Source of the DNA: Candidatus Halocynthiibacter alkanivorans
GTDB lineage: Bacteria; Pseudomonadota; Alphaproteobacteria; Rhodobacterales; Rhodobacteraceae
Assembly (NCBI RefSeq): GCF_003333265.1
Contig: NZ_QOLB01000095.1
Span: 1-64,000, forward strand
DNA length: 64,000 nt
Direction of reading: 5' to 3'
The notes under the pieces are model-generated. The model was not told the origin of the DNA. It saw only the letters and a program-made list of their open reading frames with translations, and made no database searches. A program made the translations under genes and the position numbers. Numbering within the stretch: the first letter of the stretch is position 1; every line of letters begins with the position of its first letter. Of the stretch, positions 1-8,474 are shown piece by piece.

Positions 1-1
1 T

Positions 2-631
2 GGCCGCAGCCCGGATATCGCTGTGAACCACAATGAGACCGCGCTTTCCATGCACGCGGCCAATCATCCGGAAACAAAGCACCTCTGCACATCGATCTGT
101 TCCGTTGATCCGGGCGACCATGTGAAGCCCGGCCAGCGCGTCGGCTTGGCGTGGTTTTCACCAGATTGCAAACACCACAGCAAGGCGAAGGGCAGCATGC
201 CGCTGGACACCAATATTCGCGGGCTGGCATGGGTGGTGGTGCATTGGGTCGAATTGATCCGGCCCGAAGTGATCATGCTGGAGAACGTCGAAGAGTTTCA
301 GGACTGGTGTCCGCTCACCGCCGACAACAAGCCAGATCCGGAGCGCATGGGCGAAATCTTCCAGAAGTGGGTCCGGAAACTGCGCCGGCTGGGCTACAAG
401 GTTGAGTGGAAACTCCTGCGCGCCTGCGACTATGGCGCCAAAACGATCCGCAAACGGCTGTTCCTGATTGCCCGCTGCGACGGCAAGCCGATTGTCTGGC
501 CAGAACCACCCCACGGCAAGCCTGACAGTGAAGGCGTCAGGCGCCCCGCAGTGCGGTTTGTCGAGACCATGCCGGCCGCAACAACCAACACGCCCCATCG
601 AATGTCTCGGGCGTTATTGCCCACAAAGTAG
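2..631 (+). pseudogene. phage-type DNA cytosine-5 methyltransferase, truncated
   Basis: The frame is open from the first bases of the window, so the true start and SAM-binding motif I lie upstream. Visible C5-methyltransferase motifs are the catalytic Pro-Asp-Cys of motif IV in SPDCKHHSKAKG, motif VI in LENVEEF, and a motif VIII-like segment KTIRKRLF. This SPDC form is typical of phage and prophage enzymes. After the WPEPPHGKP segment the sequence stops resembling the family and ends within about 35 residues, so the target-recognition domain and motifs IX-X are missing. It is probably a dead remnant of a prophage or island methylase. The alternative, a short active protein, is unlikely without motif X. 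Confidence 0.6.
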
Positions 632-886
632 AAAGGGACCTGGTTCGCGGAAGCCATCAGGGTCAGTGGTCGAACACTGCGCAAACAGGCCGGACACAAG
701 ACTGCTTTTGATCAATGCGCAGATCACCTCAAAAATGTCTTGATAGAACCGCGTTTTATACACACGGAAACTGGATTGGCGTTCTGTATTCGGAACCTCG
801 GGTGAAATGGTTTGTGGCGCCAATACCTGCCATTTTCTCGTCAAATTTGTCCGCTACTTATTCTAAGAAATGGGTCGCGAGGCAAT

Positions 887-1909
887 ATGATGCAAGAACT
901 GATGATGATTCTGAACGGATTTTCCAGTACGTTGCTGGACTGGCATTCGCGGCTGGCTATGATTTATCTGCTCAGCACCCTCCTGATCGCCTACATTATC
1001 TGGAGGTCGCGGGGGGCGACAAGACCCTTTTTCGCGTGGCTGTTCCCGCGTGAGATTTATGCACATAAATCTAATCTGGTGGATGCCAAGATTTTTGCAT
1101 TGAATATGATGCTGCAAATTGGCGGCGTGTTTACCGCGCTGGCGGCAGCACCAGTGATAGCGCAGCTGGTCCTGGACAGCCTGCCAGGCGGGGCCACGCC
1201 GGGAAGCATGGCGCCGCTTACGTGGGGCACGCGCGCACTGGCGACTCTGGTCATAGTCTTGACGCTGGATTTCTGCACCTACTGGATCCACCGACTGCAC
1301 CATGAGACGGGTATTTTATGGCCGTTCCACGCAGTGCACCATTCCGCCGAAGTGATGACCCCGCTAACGGTGCATCGCAAACACCCGGTCTATATCGTGA
1401 TCAGCATGCTGATCCGCGGCTTTATACTTGGATCAGTGCAGGGCGTAATGCTGTATCTGTTCGTGGGCGAGGTGGATCTTCTGACAATTGGCAGCGTGAA
1501 TGCAGGCTATTTCATCTTTAACATCGTCGGATCAAACCTACGGCACAGCCATATCTGGCTAAGCTATGGCATAGTTCTGGAACATATTCTGATCTCTCCC
1601 GCACAGCACCAGATCCACCATTCATCCAACGTCAAACACTACAACAAGAACTATGGCGAAGTGTTTGCGATCTGGGACATGATGTTTGGTACGCTTTATG
1701 TGCCTAAGTCGTACGAAGATCTGGACTACGGCCTTGCAAACGCGCATGGCACCAAGATTGAACAACCGCACCCGACGCTCTATGCCGCTATGCTGCACCC
1801 TTTTGTCGAAAGCTGGGAGGCGCTTTGGAAAGGCACCTCGCGCGATCCAGCGGTCAAGACCGCCCGGACACCTCAGTCGGCGAAGATCACTAAGACGCTC
1901 GTCGAATGA
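887..1909 (+). CDS. fatty acid hydroxylase / sterol desaturase family membrane protein
   Basis: A 340-residue integral membrane di-iron oxygenase of the fatty-acid-hydroxylase superfamily. Histidine clusters that would bind the two irons are HRLHHE (residues 135-140), HAVHHS (148-153), a HSH near 220 and HQIHHS (241-246). Several hydrophobic segments precede and separate them. ATG at 887 (or 890) was chosen rather than the longer upstream reading, because the upstream residues look non-coding and family members start just before the first membrane segment. The stop overlaps the next gene by four bases, so the two are translationally coupled. The substrate cannot be read from sequence; lipids or carotenoid-like molecules are typical of the family. 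Confidence 0.85.
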   Translation: MMQELMMILNGFSSTLLDWHSRLAMIYLLSTLLIAYIIWRSRGATRPFFAWLFPREIYAHKSNLVDAKIFALNMMLQIGGVFTALAAAPVIAQLVLDSLPGGATPGSMAPLTWGTRALATLVIVLTLDFCTYWIHRLHHETGILWPFHAVHHSAEVMTPLTVHRKHPVYIVISMLIRGFILGSVQGVMLYLFVGEVDLLTIGSVNAGYFIFNIVGSNLRHSHIWLSYGIVLEHILISPAQHQIHHSSNVKHYNKNYGEVFAIWDMMFGTLYVPKSYEDLDYGLANAHGTKIEQPHPTLYAAMLHPFVESWEALWKGTSRDPAVKTARTPQSAKITKTLVE

Positions 1910-3006
1910 AACGCGGATTATCGCTTTGGCTGGATGTTCTGAGGGTGACGGCCACGTTGATCGTAGTGCTGTCGCATTGGGCATATCCGCGCTTTACCGG
2001 GGGGGATTATCTGATCCTGCGCCAGCTGAACCTTGGCAGCGACGCGGTAATCGTATTTTTCGTGTTGTCGGGCTTTGTGATCGCCTATGCGGCAGACCGG
2101 GATAAGCAGCTGCACATCTACGCGTTCAACCGTCTGACGCGGCTGTGGTCTGTGATGATCCCGGCGATCGTGCTGACGGTCACATTTGACCAGATCGGCC
2201 TGCGCCTTGATCCAGCGGCCTATCCGCAGCCCTACTACACCCCAACACCACTGTGGGAGATGCTGGTGCGCGGACTGTCGTTCAGCAACGAATGGGTCGC
2301 ACTGGACCGTGTTCGGCTGGGCAGCAACGGGCCACTTTGGTCGCTGAGCTATGAGGCCGGATTCTATGCGATGTTTGGCGTGGCGATGTTCCTGCGTGGG
2401 CCGATGCGCGCAGGGCTCTTGGTGTTGCTGGTGCTGCTGGTCGGCCCGCGTGTTTTACTGTTGATGCCCGCGTGGCTGATGGGCGTGCGGTTGTGGAGTT
2501 GGGTCAAACGTGGTGGCCATGTCACGCTGGGCAAGCCTGCGGCCTGGGCGCTATGCCTTGCGGGGCCTGCGTTATATGTGCTGGGGCTTTCAATCGATCT
2601 TCCGGGTGCGTTAACCGATTTAACGGCGCAAGCGATGGCACCTGTCAACTATCGCCAGGCGCTGGCCTTTTCAGACGAATTTATATGGAACGCCTTTATT
2701 GGAGTGTTCACTGTGTTGCACCTTATTGGAACAGCGGCGCTGATGGGGAATACCGTGCGTGACCGGCGCTGGGTACGCTGGCTCGCCGGCGCCAGCTTCT
2801 CGATCTACGTTACGCATTACCCCGCGCTGCAACTGCTGGATGCTGCTTTGCCCGACGCAATCCCGGCACGACATGTGCTGCTGCTGGGGGGCACAATCTT
2901 TGTGGGCTTAGTCTTTGCCGAAGTGTTTGAGCGCCGGCTGGCACTGCTGCGGAGGCTGTGCAGCCGCTGGATCCGGACCAGTCCAGGCCCGCAACCGGTG
3001 CGGTAA
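1906..3006 (+). CDS. acyltransferase 3 family membrane protein
   Basis: A 366-residue multi-pass membrane protein of the OafA/NodX-type acyltransferase 3 family, which transfers acyl groups to exported sugars, glycans or lipids. The N-terminus has the family pattern: an Asp in WLDVLRV, the conserved His of VVLSHWAY (residue 24), then a hydrophobic FFVLSGFVIAY segment. About ten hydrophobic segments follow and no soluble SGNH domain is attached. It overlaps the upstream hydroxylase by ATGA. The pair suggests that a lipid or glycan is first hydroxylated and then acylated, but this is inference from position only. Confidence 0.85.
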   Translation: MKRGLSLWLDVLRVTATLIVVLSHWAYPRFTGGDYLILRQLNLGSDAVIVFFVLSGFVIAYAADRDKQLHIYAFNRLTRLWSVMIPAIVLTVTFDQIGLRLDPAAYPQPYYTPTPLWEMLVRGLSFSNEWVALDRVRLGSNGPLWSLSYEAGFYAMFGVAMFLRGPMRAGLLVLLVLLVGPRVLLLMPAWLMGVRLWSWVKRGGHVTLGKPAAWALCLAGPALYVLGLSIDLPGALTDLTAQAMAPVNYRQALAFSDEFIWNAFIGVFTVLHLIGTAALMGNTVRDRRWVRWLAGASFSIYVTHYPALQLLDAALPDAIPARHVLLLGGTIFVGLVFAEVFERRLALLRRLCSRWIRTSPGPQPVR

Positions 3007-3453
3007 AACTGGCGGATCAGATTTTAAATTCGATCTCGGCCGCGTCCTGCGGTAGCTCGCGTGGTCAACAATGTTGCCATCCGGTCAACATAAATGCGGC
3101 GCGACTATCGAATATCCGCTCTTCGAAAGCTGCGCCGCCGCATAGATTACCACGATCATAGTCGGCTATTGGTTATTAGCTGCCTCCAATGCGGTTGCGG
3201 CGAACGGCGACTTTGTACGCTCAGCAGGCATTGGTGCGACTCGCAACGAATGGCGGCTCTCCGTCCATACTTACAAATTCCTGCGGCAGCAGCATTGGTT
3301 ACTACGGGCTCGGAGCAGTAGTTCGTCACGATCTAACCGAATGTCAGCTTTGAGGCAGAAGCGCTCAGACTGCGCTTTTTGCGTCGATCATCTGAAAGCA
3401 CCATCCACCAGACTACTGGGCTCGACAACGACGGCAATTTCCTCGAGCAAACA
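3007..3453. other. gene-poor stretch after the acyltransferase
   Basis: I see no convincing reading frame here: short ORFs overlap in several frames with no family resemblance. The one clear signal is a terminator-like hairpin near 3359-3380, about 350 bases past the acyltransferase stop. The DNA is less G+C-rich than the flanking genes and may be decayed element sequence or an untranslated transcript. Confidence 0.5.
3359..3380 (+). terminator. intrinsic terminator candidate
   Basis: Six-base perfect arms AAGCGC (3359-3364) and GCGCTT (3372-3377) enclose a seven-base loop, followed by further T residues to 3380. This is the classic plus-strand shape. It sits far from the acyltransferase stop, so it may end a long 3' UTR or a separate RNA. 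Confidence 0.5.
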
Positions 3454-3482
3454 TTGAAAAAACAGCCCAAATTTGCTATACT
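3454..3482 (+). promoter_or_regulatory. near-consensus housekeeping promoter
   Basis: TTGAAA at 3454-3459 and TATACT at 3477-3482 are separated by exactly 17 bases, matching sigma-70-type -35 and -10 boxes closely. It lies 38 bases upstream of the Tat-peptide start codon and would transcribe that gene. Confidence 0.65.
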
Positions 3483-3520
3483 GTGCCCATCGTTTTAAGT
3501 CCGGAAGGCGGGAGGAAACG

Positions 3521-3796
3521 ATGGGCAAACTAAAATATTCAAGCAGCGTTACACGACGCGACTTTTTGGCGAAATCAGGTCGCTTAGCAAGTGCTGCACC
3601 TGCGGTCACTTTGCTTCTGTCAGCGGCATCCACACCAGGTGCCGCAGTTGCACAATATGCTGTTCCTACTCCTTTTCCAAATACTGGAATGTCGTCGGGG
3701 TCCGGAACTTCAGCACGCGATGTGAAAGTCGATCCTGAGTCGAATGAAATGGGAACGCCCTTGTTCACAGATCCACCGGAACTGCCGACCGTATAG
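3521..3796 (+). CDS. small Tat-exported protein of unknown function
   Basis: A 91-residue protein that I do not recognise. A strong ribosome site (GGAGG, seven to eight bases upstream) fixes the ATG at 3521. The N-terminus reads TRRDFLAKSG, a good twin-arginine motif, followed by a hydrophobic Ala/Leu stretch and a probable AVAQ cleavage site near residue 45. The mature part would be only about 45 residues, rich in Pro, Ser, Asp and Glu, with no cysteine. Such a short folded cargo is odd for Tat; it may bind a cofactor or ride with a partner. A near-consensus promoter is just upstream, so it is probably expressed alone. Confidence 0.6.
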   Translation: MGKLKYSSSVTRRDFLAKSGRLASAAPAVTLLLSAASTPGAAVAQYAVPTPFPNTGMSSGSGTSARDVKVDPESNEMGTPLFTDPPELPTV

Positions 3797-3809
3797 GACG
3801 GGCGCTGCG

Positions 3810-3962
3810 TTATCTGAGAGTGTCGGCCACGAAATCGCTGGACGCGATGGCAATGGCCTTTTCCGCGCCGCATTCAATCAGCGCATCCCGCGAGCGACCG
3901 GCGATGAATTTGGATGGGTTCAGAATTGTCTCTCTATCCAGAAAAGCAAAAAGCCCTAGCGA
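3810..3962 (-). pseudogene. C-terminal remnant of an unidentified gene
   Basis: The minus strand carries an uninterrupted 50-codon frame from just after a TAA at 3963-3965 to a TAA at 3810-3812. It has no start codon and protein-like composition (FIAGRSRDALIECGAEKAIA, ending in FVADTLR). It looks like the tail of a larger soluble protein whose front was lost in element rearrangement. I cannot name the family. It could also be a chance frame. Confidence 0.3.
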
Positions 3963-4067
3963 TTAAGCCTTGGCCTTCCGTATTCTTCATTCCGATCATA
4001 GCAACCCTACCTGCCCCCCCCCCAACTGGCGAGCGGTCGTTCGCTGCGTCATCAATAAAGACCAGCT

Positions 4068-4841
4068 TTGCAGGGCGGTTTCAACGGATCGACGCAAAAC
4101 TGGCTTGGAAACGGGCCAATGTCGCGCGTCGAACTTAACCGTCAGCTCCAATTGCCCGGTCGTGCGCTTCGACACATGGCGAAATTTTATGACGCACCGA
4201 TCCCACAGTTGAACCTCAAATCTGCGGAAACAAGGGAGCCGAAGGAGCGCATCCGGGAGATGACTTGGGCAGAGCAAGCGAGGCTTTTCTCCTTTCTCCG
4301 TTCTGACCTTCACCCGCTGGTCAAGTTTGCGCTGATGACTGGCGCCCGATGCAGCACGATCACGGGCCTCCAATGGTCGGACGTGGATCTTAACGCTGGC
4401 TCGATGAAATTTCGCATTAAGGGCGACGACGAAATGACGTTCCCAATCAATCGCGAGGTGCGGGCATTTCTTGTGAGCCTGCCGCGCTCGAACACTCTGG
4501 CATTCCGCAGCTACGTTGTCACCTATGTTGACCAGGTTACCCTTGAGCGTAAGCCGATCGGTATTTCAGGCAAACTAGGCGCTGACTTCAAAGCCGCCAC
4601 GCGCGCCGCAGAAATTGAAGACTTCCGCTTTCACGACCTGCGCCACACCTTCGCCACGAGGATGCTGCGCAAGACGGATAATCTGAAAATGACCTCCCGG
4701 TTTCTGGGGCATAAAAGCATCGAAACAACCATGAGATATGCGCATGTTCTGGATTCAGATTTGCGCGATGCACTGGACGATTTTAGCGCTCTGGAAAAGC
4801 CCGAGTCCCACACTTATCCCCACAGCATGAAACATAACTAA
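4068..4841 (+). pseudogene. tyrosine recombinase (integrase), N-terminally truncated
   Basis: The C-terminal catalytic domain of a phage/island tyrosine recombinase is intact. It has the first Arg in TGARCSTITGLQW, then HDLRHTFATR with the His and second Arg, then LGHKSIETTMRYAH with the last His and nucleophilic Tyr. Family members are usually 350-400 residues with an arm-binding and a core-binding domain. Here only the last helix of the core-binding part (ELNRQLQLPGRALRHM) precedes the catalytic domain, and a stop codon lies just upstream of the TTG at 4068. The gene ends 33 bases before the tRNA-Gly fragment, the expected place for the enzyme that used that site. It is probably inactive. 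Confidence 0.75.
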
Positions 4842-4873
4842 TAAATTTCAACTAGATAAAGGTGACAATACAT

Positions 4874-4920
4874 AGCTTCCCAAGCTGAATACGAGGGTTC
4901 GATTCCCTTCACCCGCTCCA
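4874..4920 (+). other. attachment site: 3' half of tRNA-Gly(CCC)
   Basis: The bases give the anticodon loop TTCCCAA with its 3' stem, a variable loop, a full T arm with the TTCGATT loop, the 3' acceptor strand CACCCGC, one discriminator base and an encoded CCA. The 5' acceptor strand GCGGGTG and the D arm are absent: the 30 bases upstream cannot form them. A 3' half without a 5' half is the footprint left by site-specific integration into a tRNA gene. The complete tRNA-Gly(CCC) should lie at the other end of the element, left of this window. Confidence 0.8.
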
Positions 4921-5416
4921 TTCCCCCACCGCGAAATAAATTCAATAAATCAAAGTGCTTACGTTCGCCCAGCAAGCAGGATTTCGCGTGTCACCAGTTC
5001 TCCGGCCAGCGAATAAACGGGAATAGACAGCATCTGTGGGATACCGCGTCCCGCAGTTTTTCCCGCTACACCCGGACTTGAAATCATCGGACAAATTTCT
5101 GTCATTTGGGGGCGGTCACGGATCGCATTTTCGCGCCGGGGATCTCGCTATTAACGTGTTCGCAATCACCATTCGCAGGCTTGCAAATTGTTCAAACGCA
5201 TCACTATCGCATGGAAAAGTGTGGCTTCTGGTTCGTAGCTGCCATTTGGCTCAGCCTGCCAGAAACACAAAATTTGTTTCCTCTGCGACAAACGCCCCCA
5301 AGTGGACTGCAACCCCGGTTCAAGGCGTGCGCCGCTTAGATTGATCCCGCCAAAGTCGCTCAGATCCCACTGGCGGCGAGGCAATATTACTGCGCCGGCG
5401 TTGGCAAACAGCTCTC
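4921..5416. other. gene-poor junction stretch
   Basis: I see no supported gene. The minus strand between about 5340 and 5420 reads as protein-like sequence (LRELFANAGAVILPRRQWD) without a recognisable start, possibly the tail of a lost oxidoreductase-like gene. This is weak. The stretch joins the element end to the HxlR gene. Confidence 0.35.
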
Positions 5417-5815
5417 TCAGTCGCAGTCGTATCTGGGATCAAACATGCGGGTCTGGCGCAGATTATCGATCACGTTTTTAGGCAGCTCGGGCATTTCATG
5501 ATCTGCGGCCCACAACACCATTTCGACCATCATCGGCTCCAGATCCTTGCCTTTCTGGGTCAGGCTGTAGTCAGCAGAGCGCTTGTCGTCCGGGCTTGAC
5601 TGCCGGTCAATGATCCCCAGCGCCTGCAGCTTGCAGATCCGTGTGGCCAGCGTGCCAGTCGAAATCCGTTCTTTCATGGACATCAACTGGCTGAAGGTGC
5701 GCACGTGTTTGCCCATCAGTTCACGCACGATGAGCAAGGACCATTTGTCGCCGAAAAATTCGACAATACAGTTCACCGGGCAACCGGATCGTGTAATGCG
5801 CTTCTGCTCCGTCAT
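5417..5815 (-). CDS. HxlR-family transcriptional regulator
   Basis: A 132-residue winged-helix regulator of the HxlR/MarR-like group. The family core is plain: CIVEFFGDKWSLLIVRELM, then FSQLMSMKERISTGTLATRI for the recognition helix, and a wing around RSADYSLTQKG. Cys12 and Cys16 sit just before the first helix, where thiol-sensing members such as YodB and HypR carry a reactive cysteine. A redox or electrophile signal is therefore possible. The gene diverges from the MMPL transporter operon, with about 310 bases between the starts that contain two inverted repeats. It most likely controls that operon and itself. Confidence 0.9.
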   Translation of the reverse strand: MTEQKRITRSGCPVNCIVEFFGDKWSLLIVRELMGKHVRTFSQLMSMKERISTGTLATRICKLQALGIIDRQSSPDDKRSADYSLTQKGKDLEPMMVEMVLWAADHEMPELPKNVIDNLRQTRMFDPRYDCD

Positions 5816-5860
5816 CTGCGTTTCAGCCTTTCGTCAATTAACGGTCCTGTAGACCAGCCC

Positions 5861-5890
5861 CCCTGCGGCTGCCCTGCGGCTGCCCTGCGG
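5861..5890. repeat. 11-base tandem repeat, 2.7 copies
   Basis: The unit CCCTGCGGCTG occurs at 5861-5871 and 5872-5882, with a partial copy at 5883-5890. It lies about 46 bases upstream of the HxlR start codon, in the shared intergenic region. It may be simple slippage or may tune the HxlR leader. Confidence 0.7.
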
Positions 5891-5996
5891 TCTCCGGCTC
5901 AATCCTTCCACCCGCGAGAGATGCCATGAAATTGCGCTCAATTCAACATGATGCTGCACCAGCCGCAAAATCCTGCACACCCGATGCCTCACATTT

Positions 5997-6071
5997 TCAC
6001 TTTATCTTTTAAAGTGACTGCAGTATAGCTTTAAAAAATAAACCTTTCTGACCAACGTTGGAATTGGTCAG
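5997..6071. promoter_or_regulatory. two inverted repeats, candidate HxlR operators
   Basis: TCACTTT (5997-6003) and AAAGTGA (6011-6017) form a perfect seven-base inverted repeat. CTGACCAA (6048-6055) and TTGGTCAG (6064-6071) form a perfect eight-base one. Between them is A/T-rich sequence suited to a promoter. They lie 55-130 bases upstream of the MMPL gene start and within the HxlR/MMPL divergent region, the usual place for the regulator to bind. Confidence 0.5.
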
Positions 6072-6125
6072 GAAACCTGCAAATAGTTGCACAGCGGATC
6101 AATGAATCCCGGAAGGACAGCCTTT

Positions 6126-8474
6126 ATGTCTCGATTACTAATGAACTACATTGATTTTATACTGGCCCGACGATTGTGGGTCATTATCGGGGTCGTCATC
6201 GCGAGCTTTGCCGCCTCTTCGGGGATGGCATATCTGACGATGGCCAGCGACTACCGGGTTTTCTTTGGTCCGGACAATCCTGATCTGAAAAAATGGGACG
6301 ACTATCAGGCGACTTTCTCAAAAAACGACAATGTCTTTTTTGTGCTGCAATATCCCCAAGGCGAAGCCTTTGATCAGGCGATGGCTGTGGTGGTCGAAGA
6401 TCTGACGGAACGCGCCTGGGCACTGCCCAATGCCACCCGCGTCGATTCAATTTCCAATTTCCAGCGCACGCTTGTCGTCGACGATTTCCTCGAAGTTGAA
6501 GATTTGATAATCGGGGCCTCGGAGCTGTCGCCGGAGGAACTGCGGGACCGCTCAGATTTTGCGGTAACCGAACCCTCGCTTTACCGCGCCATCCTGTCTG
6601 AAGACCTGCGTACCACCGGCGTGAACATCGCCATTGAGCTGCAGGGTAACCCGGACACGGAGGGACGTCGCACGGCGGTCGCAGCTTATGCTATGGCGGA
6701 CGAGATCCGCGCCAAATATCCGGACCTGAAAATCGCGATGAACGGCTCGATGATCATGAACTATGGGTTTGTGCAGTCGGGTGAACGGGACGCAATGACG
6801 CTGATCCCGGGCATGTACCTGCTGATGCTGGTGCTGACGCTGGTGATGCTGCGGTCTTTTTCAGGCATGATTGCGACGCTGATCACCATTGTCTTTTCAA
6901 CCACTGTTGCGCTCGGCATTGCCGGATTCCTGGGCATGCGCATGGCCCCCATTGCCATCATCGCCCCCAATATTATCCTGACCCTGGCGATCGCGGACTG
7001 TATTCATATTATCAGCTCGATACAGAAACACCTGCGCGCCGGCATGGAAAAAACTGAAGCGATCAAAGAAGCGCTGCGCAAGAATTTCACTGCCGTGTTC
7101 ATCACATCGGTGACGACAGCCGTCGGTTTTCTCACCCTGAATTTCTCTGACGCACTGCCATTTCAATACCTGGGCAACATCACCGCGTTCGGCGTGCTTG
7201 CGGCCTGGATCCTTGCAGTCACATTCGTGCCGGCATTCCTGTCCTATATGCCGTTGAAACCGGCCACAGCACCCCGTGAAGGCTGGCTGGTGACATTTAT
7301 GGGCCGGGTTGCGGATTTCACTATTTATCGTGCGCGCGGCATTCTCGTAACCGGCTCTGTGCTGTCTGTCGCGTTGATCGCTCTGGCCCTGACCAACACT
7401 CTGGATGACCGTTTCTCGCGCTATTTCAGCGAAAAGCTGCAGGTCCGTCAGGATCTGGATTTTGTCTCAGAAAACCTGCGTGGCCAGGATATTTTCGAAT
7501 ATGAAATCCGCTCTGGTCTTACAGGTGGTATCAACAATCCGGAATATCTGAAAACGCTGGACAATTTTGTGACCTGGCTGCGGGCCCAACCCGAGGTCGA
7601 TCAGGTCTCCGCCTTTTCTGATGTGATCAAACGGTTGAACCAGAACATGAACGGCGATGACCGCGCCTTTTACACGATCCCGGACAGCCCCGAACTGGCC
7701 GCGCAATACCTGTTGCTTTATGAACTGTCGCTGCCCTTTGGTCTGGACCTGAACAATCAGATCAATATCGACAAATCCTCGACCCGGCTTTCGGTGATTA
7801 TTAAAGACATAAAAATCGTGGCTCAGAACGATTTCCTGGCCCGGGTAGATGGTTGGGCTGCGGCAAATGACCCAGAGGGACTGATCCAGCCGCCGACCGG
7901 TATTTCGCTGCTGTTTGCGAAACTGACCCTGCGCAACATCACCGAGATGATCACCGGCAATATCATCGCCGTGGTGGTGATCGGCCTCCTGATGATGGCG
8001 ACCCTTCGCAGCGTCGGGATTGGGTTTATTTCGGTTGTCACCAACGCGGTTCCGGTGATGATAACCTTCGGTCTCTGGGCAATTTTTGTGGGCCAGATCG
8101 GTCTGGCCGCCGCAGTGATCGGCGCAGCGTCGCTGGGCATCGTGGTGGACGACAGCGTGCACTTCCTGACCAAATACCTGCGTGGCCGGCGTGAAAAGAA
8201 CCTGAACAAAGAAGATGCGATCCGCTATGCATTTTCCGAAGTGGGAGAAGCCATCGTCTTTACCTCGATCATCGTGTGCGCTGGCTTTGCGCTGATCGCC
8301 TTCTCGACCTTCCAGGTCAACGCCCAGCTGGGCCTGCTGACCGCGATCACCGTGATCGTTGCGATGTTCTTCGACTTCCTGGTGTTGCCGGCTATTCTTC
8401 TGCTCGGCACCACCCGCACCCAATCTCAGAAAACCAAAGGAACAACAAATGTTGAACCAATTCCGGCAAAGTAA
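6126..8474 (+). CDS. MMPL/RND-family membrane transporter
   Basis: A 782-residue inner-membrane exporter built as two RND half-repeats. Each half has one N-terminal membrane helix (residues 17-37 in the first), a periplasmic domain, then five clustered helices. The helix motifs NIILTLAIADCIHI and GAASLGIVVDDSVHF carry the acidic residues expected in the proton path. ATG at 6126 is preferred over ATG 6102 because GGAAGGA lies eight bases before it. Its end overlaps the LolA-like gene. The size and the partner genes fit the MMPL group that moves lipids or hydrophobic molecules toward the outer membrane, rather than AcrB-type drug pumps, which are larger. Confidence 0.88.
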   Translation: MSRLLMNYIDFILARRLWVIIGVVIASFAASSGMAYLTMASDYRVFFGPDNPDLKKWDDYQATFSKNDNVFFVLQYPQGEAFDQAMAVVVEDLTERAWALPNATRVDSISNFQRTLVVDDFLEVEDLIIGASELSPEELRDRSDFAVTEPSLYRAILSEDLRTTGVNIAIELQGNPDTEGRRTAVAAYAMADEIRAKYPDLKIAMNGSMIMNYGFVQSGERDAMTLIPGMYLLMLVLTLVMLRSFSGMIATLITIVFSTTVALGIAGFLGMRMAPIAIIAPNIILTLAIADCIHIISSIQKHLRAGMEKTEAIKEALRKNFTAVFITSVTTAVGFLTLNFSDALPFQYLGNITAFGVLAAWILAVTFVPAFLSYMPLKPATAPREGWLVTFMGRVADFTIYRARGILVTGSVLSVALIALALTNTLDDRFSRYFSEKLQVRQDLDFVSENLRGQDIFEYEIRSGLTGGINNPEYLKTLDNFVTWLRAQPEVDQVSAFSDVIKRLNQNMNGDDRAFYTIPDSPELAAQYLLLYELSLPFGLDLNNQINIDKSSTRLSVIIKDIKIVAQNDFLARVDGWAAANDPEGLIQPPTGISLLFAKLTLRNITEMITGNIIAVVVIGLLMMATLRSVGIGFISVVTNAVPVMITFGLWAIFVGQIGLAAAVIGAASLGIVVDDSVHFLTKYLRGRREKNLNKEDAIRYAFSEVGEAIVFTSIIVCAGFALIAFSTFQVNAQLGLLTAITVIVAMFFDFLVLPAILLLGTTRTQSQKTKGTTNVEPIPAK

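Larger units (their letters stand above)
1..4920. mobile_element. right end of a decayed integrative element (prophage or island)
   Basis: The region holds a truncated phage-type DNA methyltransferase, cargo genes, a broken gene tail and an integrase lacking its N-terminal part, and it stops exactly at a 3' half of tRNA-Gly(CCC). An element entering the 3' end of a tRNA on the plus strand leaves the intact tRNA at its left end and a spare 3' fragment at its right end. The fragment at 4874-4920 is therefore read as the right junction, with the element lying to its left and continuing out of the window. The cargo looks poorer in G+C than the region to the right by eye. Boundary confidence is good on the right; the left end is not visible. 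Confidence 0.55.

Noticed and set aside
5166-5384. Minus-strand frame near 5.2 kb
   Set aside because: Some protein-like residues at its front but no start signal or recognisable family; left as a weak remnant note only.
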